From: Promicromonospora soli | GTDB lineage: Bacteria; Actinomycetota; Actinomycetes; Actinomycetales; Cellulomonadaceae | Direction: 5' to 3' | NCBI RefSeq assembly: GCF_014653785.1 | Contig: NZ_BNAS01000006.1 | Coordinates: forward strand, 248,001 to 312,000 | DNA length: 64,000 nucleotides | Shown: in pieces, positions 54,954-62,234 of the stretch | Position numbering within the stretch: position 1 is the stretch's first letter | How the letters are laid out: every line of letters starts with the position of its first letter | Translations under genes and position numbers: made by a program | Notes under the pieces: model-generated | The model's database searches: none | Told to the model about the DNA's origin: nothing | What the model saw: the letters and a program-made list of their open reading frames with translations, nothing else

Positions 54954-55485
54954 AGTGGCCTTCGAGGCTACCGTGACCGGCGAGGTCGCCGATCGCTTCT
55001 GGGAGCTGTACCTCGAGGCCTTCGGTCCGTTGCGCACACGCGCCGCCGCTCGGCACGTGCTGCATCGCGAGGAGTTCGACGAGGAGATGGCTGACCGCCG
55101 AGTGACGAAGCTCCTCGCACATGACGAGCGAGGCGAGGCGGTCGGGCTGACCACGCTCGCGACGGACCTCGCCGCGGTGCCGTGGGTGAGCCCGGAGTTC
55201 TTCGCCGCGCGCTATCCGGAGCAGGCGGCGCGCGGGGCGGTCTGGTACATCGGGTTCACGCTCGCGCACCCGAGCCGACGCTCCACGCGCACCTTCATGG
55301 ACATGATCGATGCTCTCGTTGCCCACCTCGCCGAGCACCGTGTGGTGTGTGCCTACGACATCTCCCGCTTCAACGACGACTCCCTGCGGTTCGCCGACAA
55401 CCTGCGCCGCCACCTCGAACGCACCCAGGATGTCACCGTCGAGCCCGTGGACCAGCAGACGTACTACGCGACGACATTCCACTGA
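54943..55485 (+). CDS. GNAT-like protein of unknown function
   Basis: A 180-residue protein with an acetyltransferase-like layout: RFWELYLEAFGPLRTRAAAR at the start, LLAHDERGEAVGLTTLATDL as the central strand and WYIGFTLAHPSRRSTRTFMD where acetyl-CoA would bind. The Q/RxxGxG loop is not clear, so the fold assignment is tentative. GTG 54943 has AGGAGGT at 5 nt and overlaps the arginine decarboxylase stop by 11 nt. Agmatine or a related amine could be its substrate. Confidence 0.6.
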   Translation: MGSEVAFEATVTGEVADRFWELYLEAFGPLRTRAAARHVLHREEFDEEMADRRVTKLLAHDERGEAVGLTTLATDLAAVPWVSPEFFAARYPEQAARGAVWYIGFTLAHPSRRSTRTFMDMIDALVAHLAEHRVVCAYDISRFNDDSLRFADNLRRHLERTQDVTVEPVDQQTYYATTFH

Positions 55486-55552
55486 CATGCGTGACCGCTT
55501 GGGCCGACACGGCCGGCCGGCCGTTATCCGGGTTCGTAGAAGTGAGACCGGG

Positions 55553-55567
55553 TACCGTAAGCGCGTG
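55553..55567 (+). promoter_or_regulatory. Leaderless -10 box of the PLD gene
   Basis: TACCGT (55553-55558) is 6 nt before GTG 55565. Confidence 0.6.
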
Positions 55568-56857
55568 GCGTCTCGCAAGGTCCCCGGCAACTTCCCGAAG
55601 CTCACGCTCGACATCCCGTCCGGCTTCATGTCCCGTGCCCGCACGATAGCGACCCGGGCGGCCGTCGTCGCCGCCGCCGTACCGGTCGGGGCAGCCATCG
55701 CGCTCATGGTGACCGACAAGATCCGGCGCCGCGTGCACCCGCTCACTGCGAATTTCCCCACGGAGAAGCCGCTCACCGAGCACATCGACGAGACCGCCAC
55801 CACTGTCTACACCTACGGTGCCGACCTGTACGAGGCGATGCTCGAGGCCATCCACGGGGCGCGCAAGACCGTGATGCTGGAGTCCTACATCTGGAAGAGC
55901 GACCAGATGGGCCGGCGGTTCAAGCAGGCGCTCATCGACGCCGCTGCCCGCGGTGTCGACGTCTACGTCATCGTGGACGGCTTCGCCAACCTCGTGGTCC
56001 CGTACACGTTCTTCCGCTTCCCGCCGAGCGTGCACGTGCTGCGCTTCCCCGTGCTGCGCCCCGGAATGGCCTACCTCAACATCCGCACCTCGGGCCGCGA
56101 CCACCGCAAGATCCTCGTGGTCGACGACGAGACCGGGTTCGTCGGCGGGTACAACATCGGCTCCCTGTACGCCACGCAGTGGCGCGACACCCACGTACGG
56201 CTCGAAGGGCCGTCCGTGTGGGAGCTGCGCAACGCGTTCGTCGACTTCTGGAACCGCCACCGCAAGCCGCGCCACCCCATCCTGTCCGACGTCGGCTCCA
56301 AGACCTGGCTGCCCCACCTCAAGGCCGCCCGCAACGCGCCCTCCGAGCTCGTGTTCCCCATCCGCGGGATCTACCTCGACGCGATCGACCGGGCCACCAG
56401 CCACATCTACATCACCCAGGCGTACTTCATCCCCGACCACGACATCCACGCCGCGCTGCTCGCCGCGGCCACGCGCGGCGTCGACGTCCGCGTCCTGGTG
56501 CCGCACCGCTCCAACCACGTCGTGGCCGACTGGCTCGCCCGCGGGCACTACGCCTCCCTGCTGCGCGGCGGCGTACGGATCTTCCTGTACCAGGGCGCCA
56601 TGGTGCACGCGAAGACCGCGACCATCGACCGCCGCTGGACCACGATCGGCACCGCCAACATCGACCGGCTCAGCCTCACGGGCAACTACGAGGTCAACCT
56701 CGAGATCGTCGACCCGGGCCTGGCCGGCCGCATGGAGGACGTGTTCGCCATGGACCTGTCCAACGCCAAGGAGCTCACGCTCGACCAGTGGGTCGAACGC
56801 GGCGCGCTCGCCAAGATCGGCGAATATCTCCTGATCCCGCTGCGCCCGCTCCTGTAA
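55565..56857 (+). CDS. Cardiolipin synthase/phospholipase D-like protein
   Basis: A 430-residue membrane-linked PLD protein. One N-terminal helix (about 22-42) anchors it. Two HxKx4D motifs are present: SGRDHRKILVVDDETGFVGG and AMVHAKTATIDRRWTTIGTA. Such enzymes make cardiolipin from phosphatidylglycerol or act as phospholipases. The C-terminal LIPLRPLL is typical of bacterial cardiolipin synthases. It follows the GNAT-like gene by 79 nt with its own promoter. Cardiolipin synthase is the best name, but PLD cannot be excluded. Confidence 0.85.
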   Translation: MASRKVPGNFPKLTLDIPSGFMSRARTIATRAAVVAAAVPVGAAIALMVTDKIRRRVHPLTANFPTEKPLTEHIDETATTVYTYGADLYEAMLEAIHGARKTVMLESYIWKSDQMGRRFKQALIDAAARGVDVYVIVDGFANLVVPYTFFRFPPSVHVLRFPVLRPGMAYLNIRTSGRDHRKILVVDDETGFVGGYNIGSLYATQWRDTHVRLEGPSVWELRNAFVDFWNRHRKPRHPILSDVGSKTWLPHLKAARNAPSELVFPIRGIYLDAIDRATSHIYITQAYFIPDHDIHAALLAAATRGVDVRVLVPHRSNHVVADWLARGHYASLLRGGVRIFLYQGAMVHAKTATIDRRWTTIGTANIDRLSLTGNYEVNLEIVDPGLAGRMEDVFAMDLSNAKELTLDQWVERGALAKIGEYLLIPLRPLL

Positions 56858-56924
56858 CCGACGACGCCACGCCTGCCCGGGTCTCCTCGGGAGTGCGCAG
56901 GCTGGGGCATGTCATGATCGGCGG

Positions 56925-57014
56925 ATGGTGAGCATCAGGCTGGCCGGCCCTACGGACGTGTCCTGGCTGAGCGAGCGGGACCGGCATATCGACCCTGGAC
57001 CTGCTCGCTTCTGA
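56925..57014 (+). pseudogene. Remnant of a GNAT acetyltransferase gene
   Basis: A 29-codon frame beginning MVSIRLAGPTDVSWLSERDR then HIDPGPARF and a stop. The first 20 residues look like the start of a GNAT domain, but the rest of the domain is missing: the next 20 nt reach the end of the convergent MBL gene. CATGAT lies 6 nt before the ATG, so a promoter-like box remains. It is probably a deletion remnant. Confidence 0.55.
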
Positions 57015-57034
57015 CGGACAACACTGACGCCGGG

Positions 57035-57736
57035 CTAGACCGCCAGCGACTCCCCCACCGACAGCCTCGTGTACGTGTAGTCCCCGCCGACGCGCGACGT
57101 GTCCAGCCACCGGCCGGTCAGCGCATGCCCGGCCTCGGACAGGAACACGTCGTGGATCGGCACGACGGTCCCGGCCGGGACCGACCGCGCGAAGTCGATG
57201 GCCTCCCGCATCTTCATCCACGGCGCCGACACGGGCACCAGCAGCACATCCACCCCGGCACGCCGGATCGGGCCCGTCGAGATCTCGGGCAGCCGGGCCG
57301 GCACCTCGTACGAGTCGCCCGGGTGGAACACGCTCGCCCCGTCGACCTCGACGAGGTACGTGACGTTCACCGCGCGCGGGACCTCGGGGTGGATCAGCGC
57401 GTGGTCGCCGCCGCCCACCGTGACGCGCGCGCCGGCGACGTCCAGCACCTGGCCGGGCGAGACCTCGTGCACCCGGTCCGCCGGGGCGCCGCCCTCTCGC
57501 AGCGCACTCGTGGCGGGGCCGGTGGCCCACACCGGGACGTCCGGGTTCGCGTCGAGGAAAGGGACGAGCGTGGGTACGTCCACGTGGTCGAAGTGGTCGT
57601 GGGTGATCAGCACTGCCGCGGCGCCCGTGAGCGCGGACGCGGTGTCACTGAAGGTGCCGGGGTCGATGACGAGCGTGCCTCCGGCGTCGGGCAGGCTGAT
57701 GGAGACGCACGCGTGACCGTGGAAGGTGAGCCGCAT
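57035..57736 (-). CDS. MBL-fold metallo-hydrolase (UlaG/RomA-like)
   Basis: A 233-residue beta-lactamase-fold hydrolase. MRLTFHGHACVSI opens the fold, LITHDHFDHVD carries the HxHxDH zinc site and VVPIHDVFLSEAGH a later ligand. The small size and the HGHAC start resemble UlaG/YtkL-type proteins. Substrate is unknown. ATG 57736 is leaderless. It is divergent from nothing; the MerR gene lies just upstream on the same strand. Confidence 0.85.
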   Translation of the reverse strand: MRLTFHGHACVSISLPDAGGTLVIDPGTFSDTASALTGAAAVLITHDHFDHVDVPTLVPFLDANPDVPVWATGPATSALREGGAPADRVHEVSPGQVLDVAGARVTVGGGDHALIHPEVPRAVNVTYLVEVDGASVFHPGDSYEVPARLPEISTGPIRRAGVDVLLVPVSAPWMKMREAIDFARSVPAGTVVPIHDVFLSEAGHALTGRWLDTSRVGGDYTYTRLSVGESLAV

Positions 57737-57748
57737 GCTCGCAGGTTA
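57734..57748 (-). promoter_or_regulatory. Leaderless -10 box of the MBL gene
   Basis: TAACCT (minus strand, 57748-57743) is 6 nt before ATG 57736. Confidence 0.6.
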
Positions 57749-57760
57749 CGCCAGCCGGGG

Positions 57761-58351
57761 TCAGACGGCGGACCTGGCGGCCCGCCGCTGGGCGAGCTCG
57801 TCGCCCTCGACGGCAGGGACGTCGCCGGGTTCGCCCTGGTCGAGCGTCTCGGTCGGCATCTGGGCGAGGGTGCCCTCGATCTCGCGCCACACTCGCCCGA
57901 CGGCGATGCCGAACACGCCCTGGCCGCCGGCGACGAGATCGACTACCTCGTCCGGTGAGGTGCACTCGTACACGCTCGCGCCGTCGGACATGAGGGTGAT
58001 CTGCGCGAGGTCGTCGACGCCGCGCTCGCGCAGTGCCGTGACCGCGGTGCGGATCTGCTGCAGCGAGACGCCGGTGTCGAGCAGCCGCTTGACCACCTTG
58101 AGCACCAGGATGTCCCGGAAGCTGTACAACCGGTGTGTCCCGGATCCCGTGGCCGGCTTGATGCTCGGCTCGACGAGGCCGGTGCGGGCCCAGTAGTCGA
58201 GCTGACGGTACGTGATGCCGGCAATGTGGCACGCCGTGGTGCCGCGGTAGCCCGTCGTGGCGTCCTGTTCCGTCAGGTCCTCACCGAAGAGGAGACCCTG
58301 CGCGCCGTGCGGGACCGTAGCGCGTGTGGCTCTCTCACCGCTGGTGTTCAC
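57761..58351 (-). CDS. MerR-family regulator, Rv1830 (ResR/McdR)-like
   Basis: A 196-residue MerR regulator. The winged helix is in ITYRQLDYWARTGLVEPSIK and the second part in LYSFRDILVLKVVKRLLDTG. It follows DUF151 and FtsR genes in the same order as M. tuberculosis Rv1828-Rv1830, where the last gene (ResR/McdR) affects growth recovery and division. GTG 58351 has GGAGG at 4 nt. Orthology is from context. Confidence 0.88.
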   Translation of the reverse strand: MNTSGERATRATVPHGAQGLLFGEDLTEQDATTGYRGTTACHIAGITYRQLDYWARTGLVEPSIKPATGSGTHRLYSFRDILVLKVVKRLLDTGVSLQQIRTAVTALRERGVDDLAQITLMSDGASVYECTSPDEVVDLVAGGQGVFGIAVGRVWREIEGTLAQMPTETLDQGEPGDVPAVEGDELAQRRAARSAV

Positions 58352-58451
58352 TGTGCCTCCTGGGGTGTCGTGGCCACGCTATGGCGCGTCGAAGGTGATT
58401 TCAAAGATGCGCGCCGTGAAAGCTCTCGGCGTGTCGCGGTTCACACGGCTT

Positions 58452-58979
58452 TCACCCGGTCCGTCCGCCACCCTGGTTGCCTCCGCCCGGGGGTCCGAGG
58501 AAGTCCTCGGGAGTCACGTGGTCGAGGAAGTCGCGGAACCGCTCGACCTCCGCCTGCTGGTCGACGTCGACGATCTCGACGCCGGCCAGTGCCACGATCT
58601 CCGCCGAGCACAGGACGGGGCTGCCGGTGCGCACGGCCAGCGCGATCGCGTCCGAGGCCCGCGAGTCGAGGTGCACCCCGTTGCTCAGGACGAGCTCCGC
58701 GAAGTAGATCCCGCCCTCGAGCGCGACGATCTCGACCCGTACGAGCGTGACGCCGACGGCGCCCAGCACGTCCCTGAGCAGGTCGTGCGTCATGGGGCGG
58801 GGTGTGGCGAGGCCTGCCTGCGCCATCGCTATCGCGCTGGCCTCGCGTGCCCCGATGACTATCGGGATCGCCAAGTCGGCGGCACTGTCCAGCAGCAGCA
58901 CCACGATCTCCTGATCGCGCTGCTGCTGTCGAACGCCGAGGATCTCCACGGGGACCATCGGCACGTCGTCCGGCCTCAC
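58452..58979 (-). CDS. DUF151 bifunctional nuclease family protein
   Basis: A 175-residue protein of the DUF151 family, whose plant member was reported as a nuclease. IPIVIGAREASAIAMAQAG and HLDSRASDAIALAVRTGSPV are the family blocks. It sits between FtsR and the Rv1830-like MerR gene, as in M. tuberculosis (Rv1829). GTG 58979 is leaderless; ATG 58958 is a possible alternative. The Gly-rich tail (GPPGGGNQGGG) is disordered. Confidence 0.88.
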   Translation of the reverse strand: MRPDDVPMVPVEILGVRQQQRDQEIVVLLLDSAADLAIPIVIGAREASAIAMAQAGLATPRPMTHDLLRDVLGAVGVTLVRVEIVALEGGIYFAELVLSNGVHLDSRASDAIALAVRTGSPVLCSAEIVALAGVEIVDVDQQAEVERFRDFLDHVTPEDFLGPPGGGNQGGGRTG

Positions 58980-58991
58980 GCTTTCACCGTA
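58977..58991 (-). promoter_or_regulatory. Leaderless -10 box of the DUF151 gene
   Basis: TACGGT (minus strand, 58991-58986) is 6 nt before GTG 58979. Confidence 0.6.
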
Positions 58992-59111
58992 CGGCGTGCA
59001 GCCGCCACTCGTCGCGCGCTCGGGCTAAATTTTTGGTAATGGACCAGTAGTTCATCCGCAAAGCCGGGTGAAATCTTGCCGCGCCCGGCCAATGGGAGGG
59101 CTTGGTCAGGC

Positions 59112-59915
59112 TCAGCCGAGGTCTTCGATCCCTTGGCGAACCCACGCGGCGTGCAGGCGCGTGAACAGCTCGCCCATCTCGCCGGCGAGGCTCGCGGCGC
59201 GGCCGCGTGCGGCGCTGGCCTGCTGGCTGCGCAGCGGCGCCACCACCTGGTCCACGAGGCCGACCTCGCGGTCGGCGGCGGTGCGGAAGGAACGCAGGTG
59301 GCGCGGCTCGATGCCGAACTCGGCCAGGGCGCCCGCGATCCGGGCGACCTCGACGGCGCCCGCCCCGAACGTGCTGCTCGACGCCGGCAGGAGGCCGCCC
59401 CGGACCAGGCTCTGCACGAACTCCTCGGTGACGCCCGCCGCGTCGGCCACCGACGCGGCCGTCCAGCGGCGTCGCGCGGGCGACCCCTCGCCCGCGAGGC
59501 GCGGCGCGGGGTGCTCGGCCGAGTCGGGGTCGGCGTCCATCGCCGCGAGGCGTTCCTTGATCACCTTGAGCGGCATGTAGCTGTCGCGCTGCTCGGTGAG
59601 CACAAAACGCAGGCGCTCGACGTCGGCCTGGCTGTACTGGCGGTAGCCCGACGGCGTGCGCACAGGGTGGATCAGGCCCTGCTCCTCCAGGAAGCGGAGC
59701 TTGGAGTGCGAGACGGACGGGAACTCCTGGCCCAGGGCACGCAGCACGTCGCTGATGCGCATCGTGGCCTGGCGGGAGATCCCGCGGGGCCAGGGCGCGC
59801 CTGCCTCAGGGTCCTGGCCGCGCTCGTCGTCGTGTGCACGGTCGCCGTCATGAAGGGGGCGCGGGTCGGTGCCGCGGTCGACCCCACGATGGTCGCGTGC
59901 GGCGCCGGTCGTCAC
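59112..59915 (-). CDS. ftsR: MerR-type cell-division regulator FtsR
   Basis: A 267-residue MerR-family protein, homologue of Rv1828 and corynebacterial FtsR, which activates ftsZ. MRISDVLRALGQEFPSVSHS, RFLEEQGLIHPVRTPSGYRQ and LRFVLTEQRDSYMPLKVIKE match. A second helical C-terminal region holds the VADAAGVTEEFVQSLVRGG block. GTG 59915 overlaps the GarA stop (GTGA) and keeps the 50-residue N-terminal extension ending PWPRGISRQ; ATG 59762 is the shorter alternative. Confidence 0.88.
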   Translation of the reverse strand: MTTGAARDHRGVDRGTDPRPLHDGDRAHDDERGQDPEAGAPWPRGISRQATMRISDVLRALGQEFPSVSHSKLRFLEEQGLIHPVRTPSGYRQYSQADVERLRFVLTEQRDSYMPLKVIKERLAAMDADPDSAEHPAPRLAGEGSPARRRWTAASVADAAGVTEEFVQSLVRGGLLPASSSTFGAGAVEVARIAGALAEFGIEPRHLRSFRTAADREVGLVDQVVAPLRSQQASAARGRAASLAGEMGELFTRLHAAWVRQGIEDLG

Positions 59916-60385
59916 GGGGCGGGTGTCCCCGCGCCCCACTGCGCCGGCGACTGCGGGCTGGCGTGGAAGGTCAGGCGGAACTTGCCGATCTGCACCTCGT
60001 CGCCGGTGACCAGGGTGGCGGCGTCGATGCGTCCACGGTTGACGTAGGTGCCGTTCAGCGAGCCGATGTCGCGCACGACGAACGAGTCGCCCTCGCGCAC
60101 GAACTCGGCATGCTTGCGGGACACCGTGACATCGTCCAGGAAGATGTCTGCCTGCTCGCTGCGGCCGGCGACCGAACGCGCGGTGTCCAGGAGGAACCGT
60201 GCGCCGAATCCCGGGCCGCGCTGCACGATGAGCAGCGCGGAGTGCCGCGGGAGGGCGGCGACCGCGGCGGCTTCCTCCGGGCTGAGCGCCGTACGGGGCG
60301 CCTGCTCGTCTGAGGTCGGGAACGCGATGCGACCCAGGTTGGCCGTGGTATCGGGCCCGACCGGATGGGCGCTGTGGTCCGTCAT
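59912..60385 (-). CDS. garA: FHA-domain regulator GarA/OdhI
   Basis: A 157-residue FHA protein that, in mycobacteria and corynebacteria, inhibits 2-oxoglutarate dehydrogenase and controls glutamate metabolism. FHA residues are AGRSEQADIFLDDVTVSRKH and DIGSLNGTYVNRG. The phosphosite normally written ETTSVF appears only as a divergent DTTANLGRIAF near residue 12, so PknB/PknG-type control may differ. ATG 60385 has GAGGAGA at 4 nt. It overlaps ftsR. Confidence 0.9.
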   Translation of the reverse strand: MTDHSAHPVGPDTTANLGRIAFPTSDEQAPRTALSPEEAAAVAALPRHSALLIVQRGPGFGARFLLDTARSVAGRSEQADIFLDDVTVSRKHAEFVREGDSFVVRDIGSLNGTYVNRGRIDAATLVTGDEVQIGKFRLTFHASPQSPAQWGAGTPAP

Positions 60386-60491
60386 CAGGTCTCCTCGGGT
60401 GCGGTGGTGGTGAGCTGGTTCCTACGCTCGGACAACGGCCGGGGCCACGTCCGGGTTCCACTCAACCTACCCCGATCGGGATAGACGCGGA

Positions 60492-60520
60492 AACCTAAGT
60501 TGGGAAACCAACTCGGATAA
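60492..60520 (-). promoter_or_regulatory. Candidate garA promoter with palindromic spacer
   Basis: Minus strand: TTATCC (60520-60515), 17 nt, TAGGTT (60497-60492). The spacer contains the perfect palindrome AGTTGG-gaaa-CCAACT (plus-strand 60498-60513). MerR-family proteins, such as the FtsR made from this operon, bind spacer palindromes. Confidence 0.5.
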
Positions 60521-60606
60521 AAATACCCACGTCAGAGCGGTTCCGCATGCCAGTTCGGCAGCCCGGCCGTGGTTCCCGCCCGAGCACCGCGCGAACGTGG
60601 CGGGCG

Positions 60607-61644
60607 TCACTCCTCGTCGGCGGGTTCAGCGAACTCCGGCTCGCCCGGGATGCGCACGGCGTCGACGGTCACCTCGTCCTCGATCGAGGTGGTCGCGACG
60701 CCGCCCTCCTCGCGGATCCGGGGCAGCGCGCCGCCGGGAATCTCGAGCGCACGGTCGATCGTCTCCGGGTCGCCGATCACCGTCCACTCGTACGGGGAGG
60801 CGATAGCGGCACCGTCGAGCACCACGCCGCCGCCCGAGTCCACGAAGTAGCTGGTCGTGACGAGCCGAACCCCGTTGACCTCCATCGCCTCCGCCCCGGC
60901 GTTACGCAGCTCCTCGAGCAGGTTGAACAGGACCTGCGCTTCGAGCGGCCGCCCGCCGTCGGCCACGTGGATCTGCACGCCCGGGCCGTGGGCCCGGAGC
61001 CGGCCCGACAGGATGCCCTCCTGCTCCGCGCGCTGCTGCGCGAGATCCCGCGCCGCCTGGTCGCGCCCGTCCTCCGACCGCAGGTCGTCGCGGATCTCCT
61101 CCAGGTCCGCGACCTCGGCATCCAGCTGCTCGGCCCGCTGCGTCACCTCGTCCAGCAGCCGCACCAGCTCGTCCTCCCGCAGGCTGCTCAGCTGGTCCCC
61201 CGTCGACTGCCCCACCTGCACCGCCAGGGCGAACCCCAGCGCCAGGCACAGCAGGCCCGTCAGCAGCTCCGAGCGTGTGCCGCGCGGCCGCATCAGCTCC
61301 GCCACCCGCTTCCAGCCCGACGCCGGTTCGGGGCCGAACGCCGGTTCCGGGTCGGACGGCGGTTCCGGGTCGGACGGCGTCGGCTCCGCGGCGGCCTCCG
61401 CTCCGGCGTCGGCCGCGCCAGCCTGCTCGGTCGGGCCCGCCGCGACGACCTCGGCCTCGACTATCTCGGTCGCGACTGGCTCGACCTCCACCGGCTCAGG
61501 CTCCACCGTCTCGGCCTTCTCCGGTTCGGTCGCGACGGTCTCCGCCCGAGGCTCGGGCGTCACGCCGGCCCGGTGCTCCGGCTTCTCCTCAGCCTGTTCC
61601 TCGGCCCTGTCTTCGGCCTGATCCTTGTCGCTGCTCATGCTCAC
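60607..61644 (-). CDS. DUF881 coiled-coil membrane protein
   Basis: A 345-residue protein, Rv1825-like. A very acidic Glu/Pro/Val-rich cytoplasmic region (about 1-110), one membrane helix (about 125-145, LLTGLLCLALGFALAVQVG), a coiled coil (about 155-200) and the DUF881 domain with AHGPGVQIHVADGG and NGVRLVTTSYFV. It may link to division or envelope. GTG 61644 overlaps the stop of the 64-residue ORF (GTGA); ATG 61638 is the alternative. Confidence 0.88.
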   Translation of the reverse strand: MSMSSDKDQAEDRAEEQAEEKPEHRAGVTPEPRAETVATEPEKAETVEPEPVEVEPVATEIVEAEVVAAGPTEQAGAADAGAEAAAEPTPSDPEPPSDPEPAFGPEPASGWKRVAELMRPRGTRSELLTGLLCLALGFALAVQVGQSTGDQLSSLREDELVRLLDEVTQRAEQLDAEVADLEEIRDDLRSEDGRDQAARDLAQQRAEQEGILSGRLRAHGPGVQIHVADGGRPLEAQVLFNLLEELRNAGAEAMEVNGVRLVTTSYFVDSGGGVVLDGAAIASPYEWTVIGDPETIDRALEIPGGALPRIREEGGVATTSIEDEVTVDAVRIPGEPEFAEPADEE

Positions 61645-61835
61645 GCCTTGAACATGTCGGAGGAGCGCTGACCGGCGGTTTCGCCGAGGCGGGACCGCTT
61701 GCAGGGGAATGTCGGGGAGACAGTCCCTCGCACGAGCGTACCGAGGCGGATGTCCGGCGAGATCCCCGACGGGACTCGTCGTAGGTCTTGTGGCACGGAG
61801 AAGCCATGCCCGTGGGTGCTGATCTCTCCGTACAT
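61641..61835 (-). CDS. Unrecognised 64-residue ORF coupled to the DUF881 gene
   Basis: ATG 61835 to TGA 61641 encodes a basic 64-residue protein starting MYGEISTHGHGF and ending SSDMFKA. It has no membrane helix; one cysteine. TACAGT is 7 nt before the ATG. The stop overlaps the DUF881 start (GTGA). In relatives a small membrane protein (Sbp) sits near this place, but this one is not similar. I cannot name it. Confidence 0.5.
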   Translation of the reverse strand: MYGEISTHGHGFSVPQDLRRVPSGISPDIRLGTLVRGTVSPTFPCKRSRLGETAGQRSSDMFKA

Positions 61836-61848
61836 CGCCACCACTGTA
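61833..61848 (-). promoter_or_regulatory. Leaderless -10 box of the 64-residue ORF
   Basis: TACAGT (minus strand, 61848-61843) is 7 nt before ATG 61835. The remaining 61849-62234 is a divergent intergenic region with no gene I can support. Confidence 0.55.
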
Positions 61849-62234
61849 CTCAGTGAGTCTCGGAACCCGTGGGCCGACGCGGTGCTGGCAGCGACGCATC
61901 GGCATACCCGGGTAGGCGCGGCCGCCCTCACCATGGCGGACGTGTCCGGCGGTAGACTCCAGGTTCTCCGGAGATCAAGCAGGGCAACGCCCGTGCCCCG
62001 CGGTGGATTCACGGAGACACCCGGCGGCGTGTCACCATCGGCGTGAGGGCCGGGCCGCGGGCGGCGCGAGCGGAGACGCTGCGCGGTGACCCAGCAGCCG
62101 ATCGGAGCGCCCTGGCCCGGGCTGCCTGCCTCACGGGGCGGTCGTCCGACGTTCGACCGGTCCTGGGGCCGGCCGCGGGCGTGGCAGGGAGCTCTGCGCC
62201 GCAGTCGCGGTACAGATGCAGCGAAGGAGGAGAT

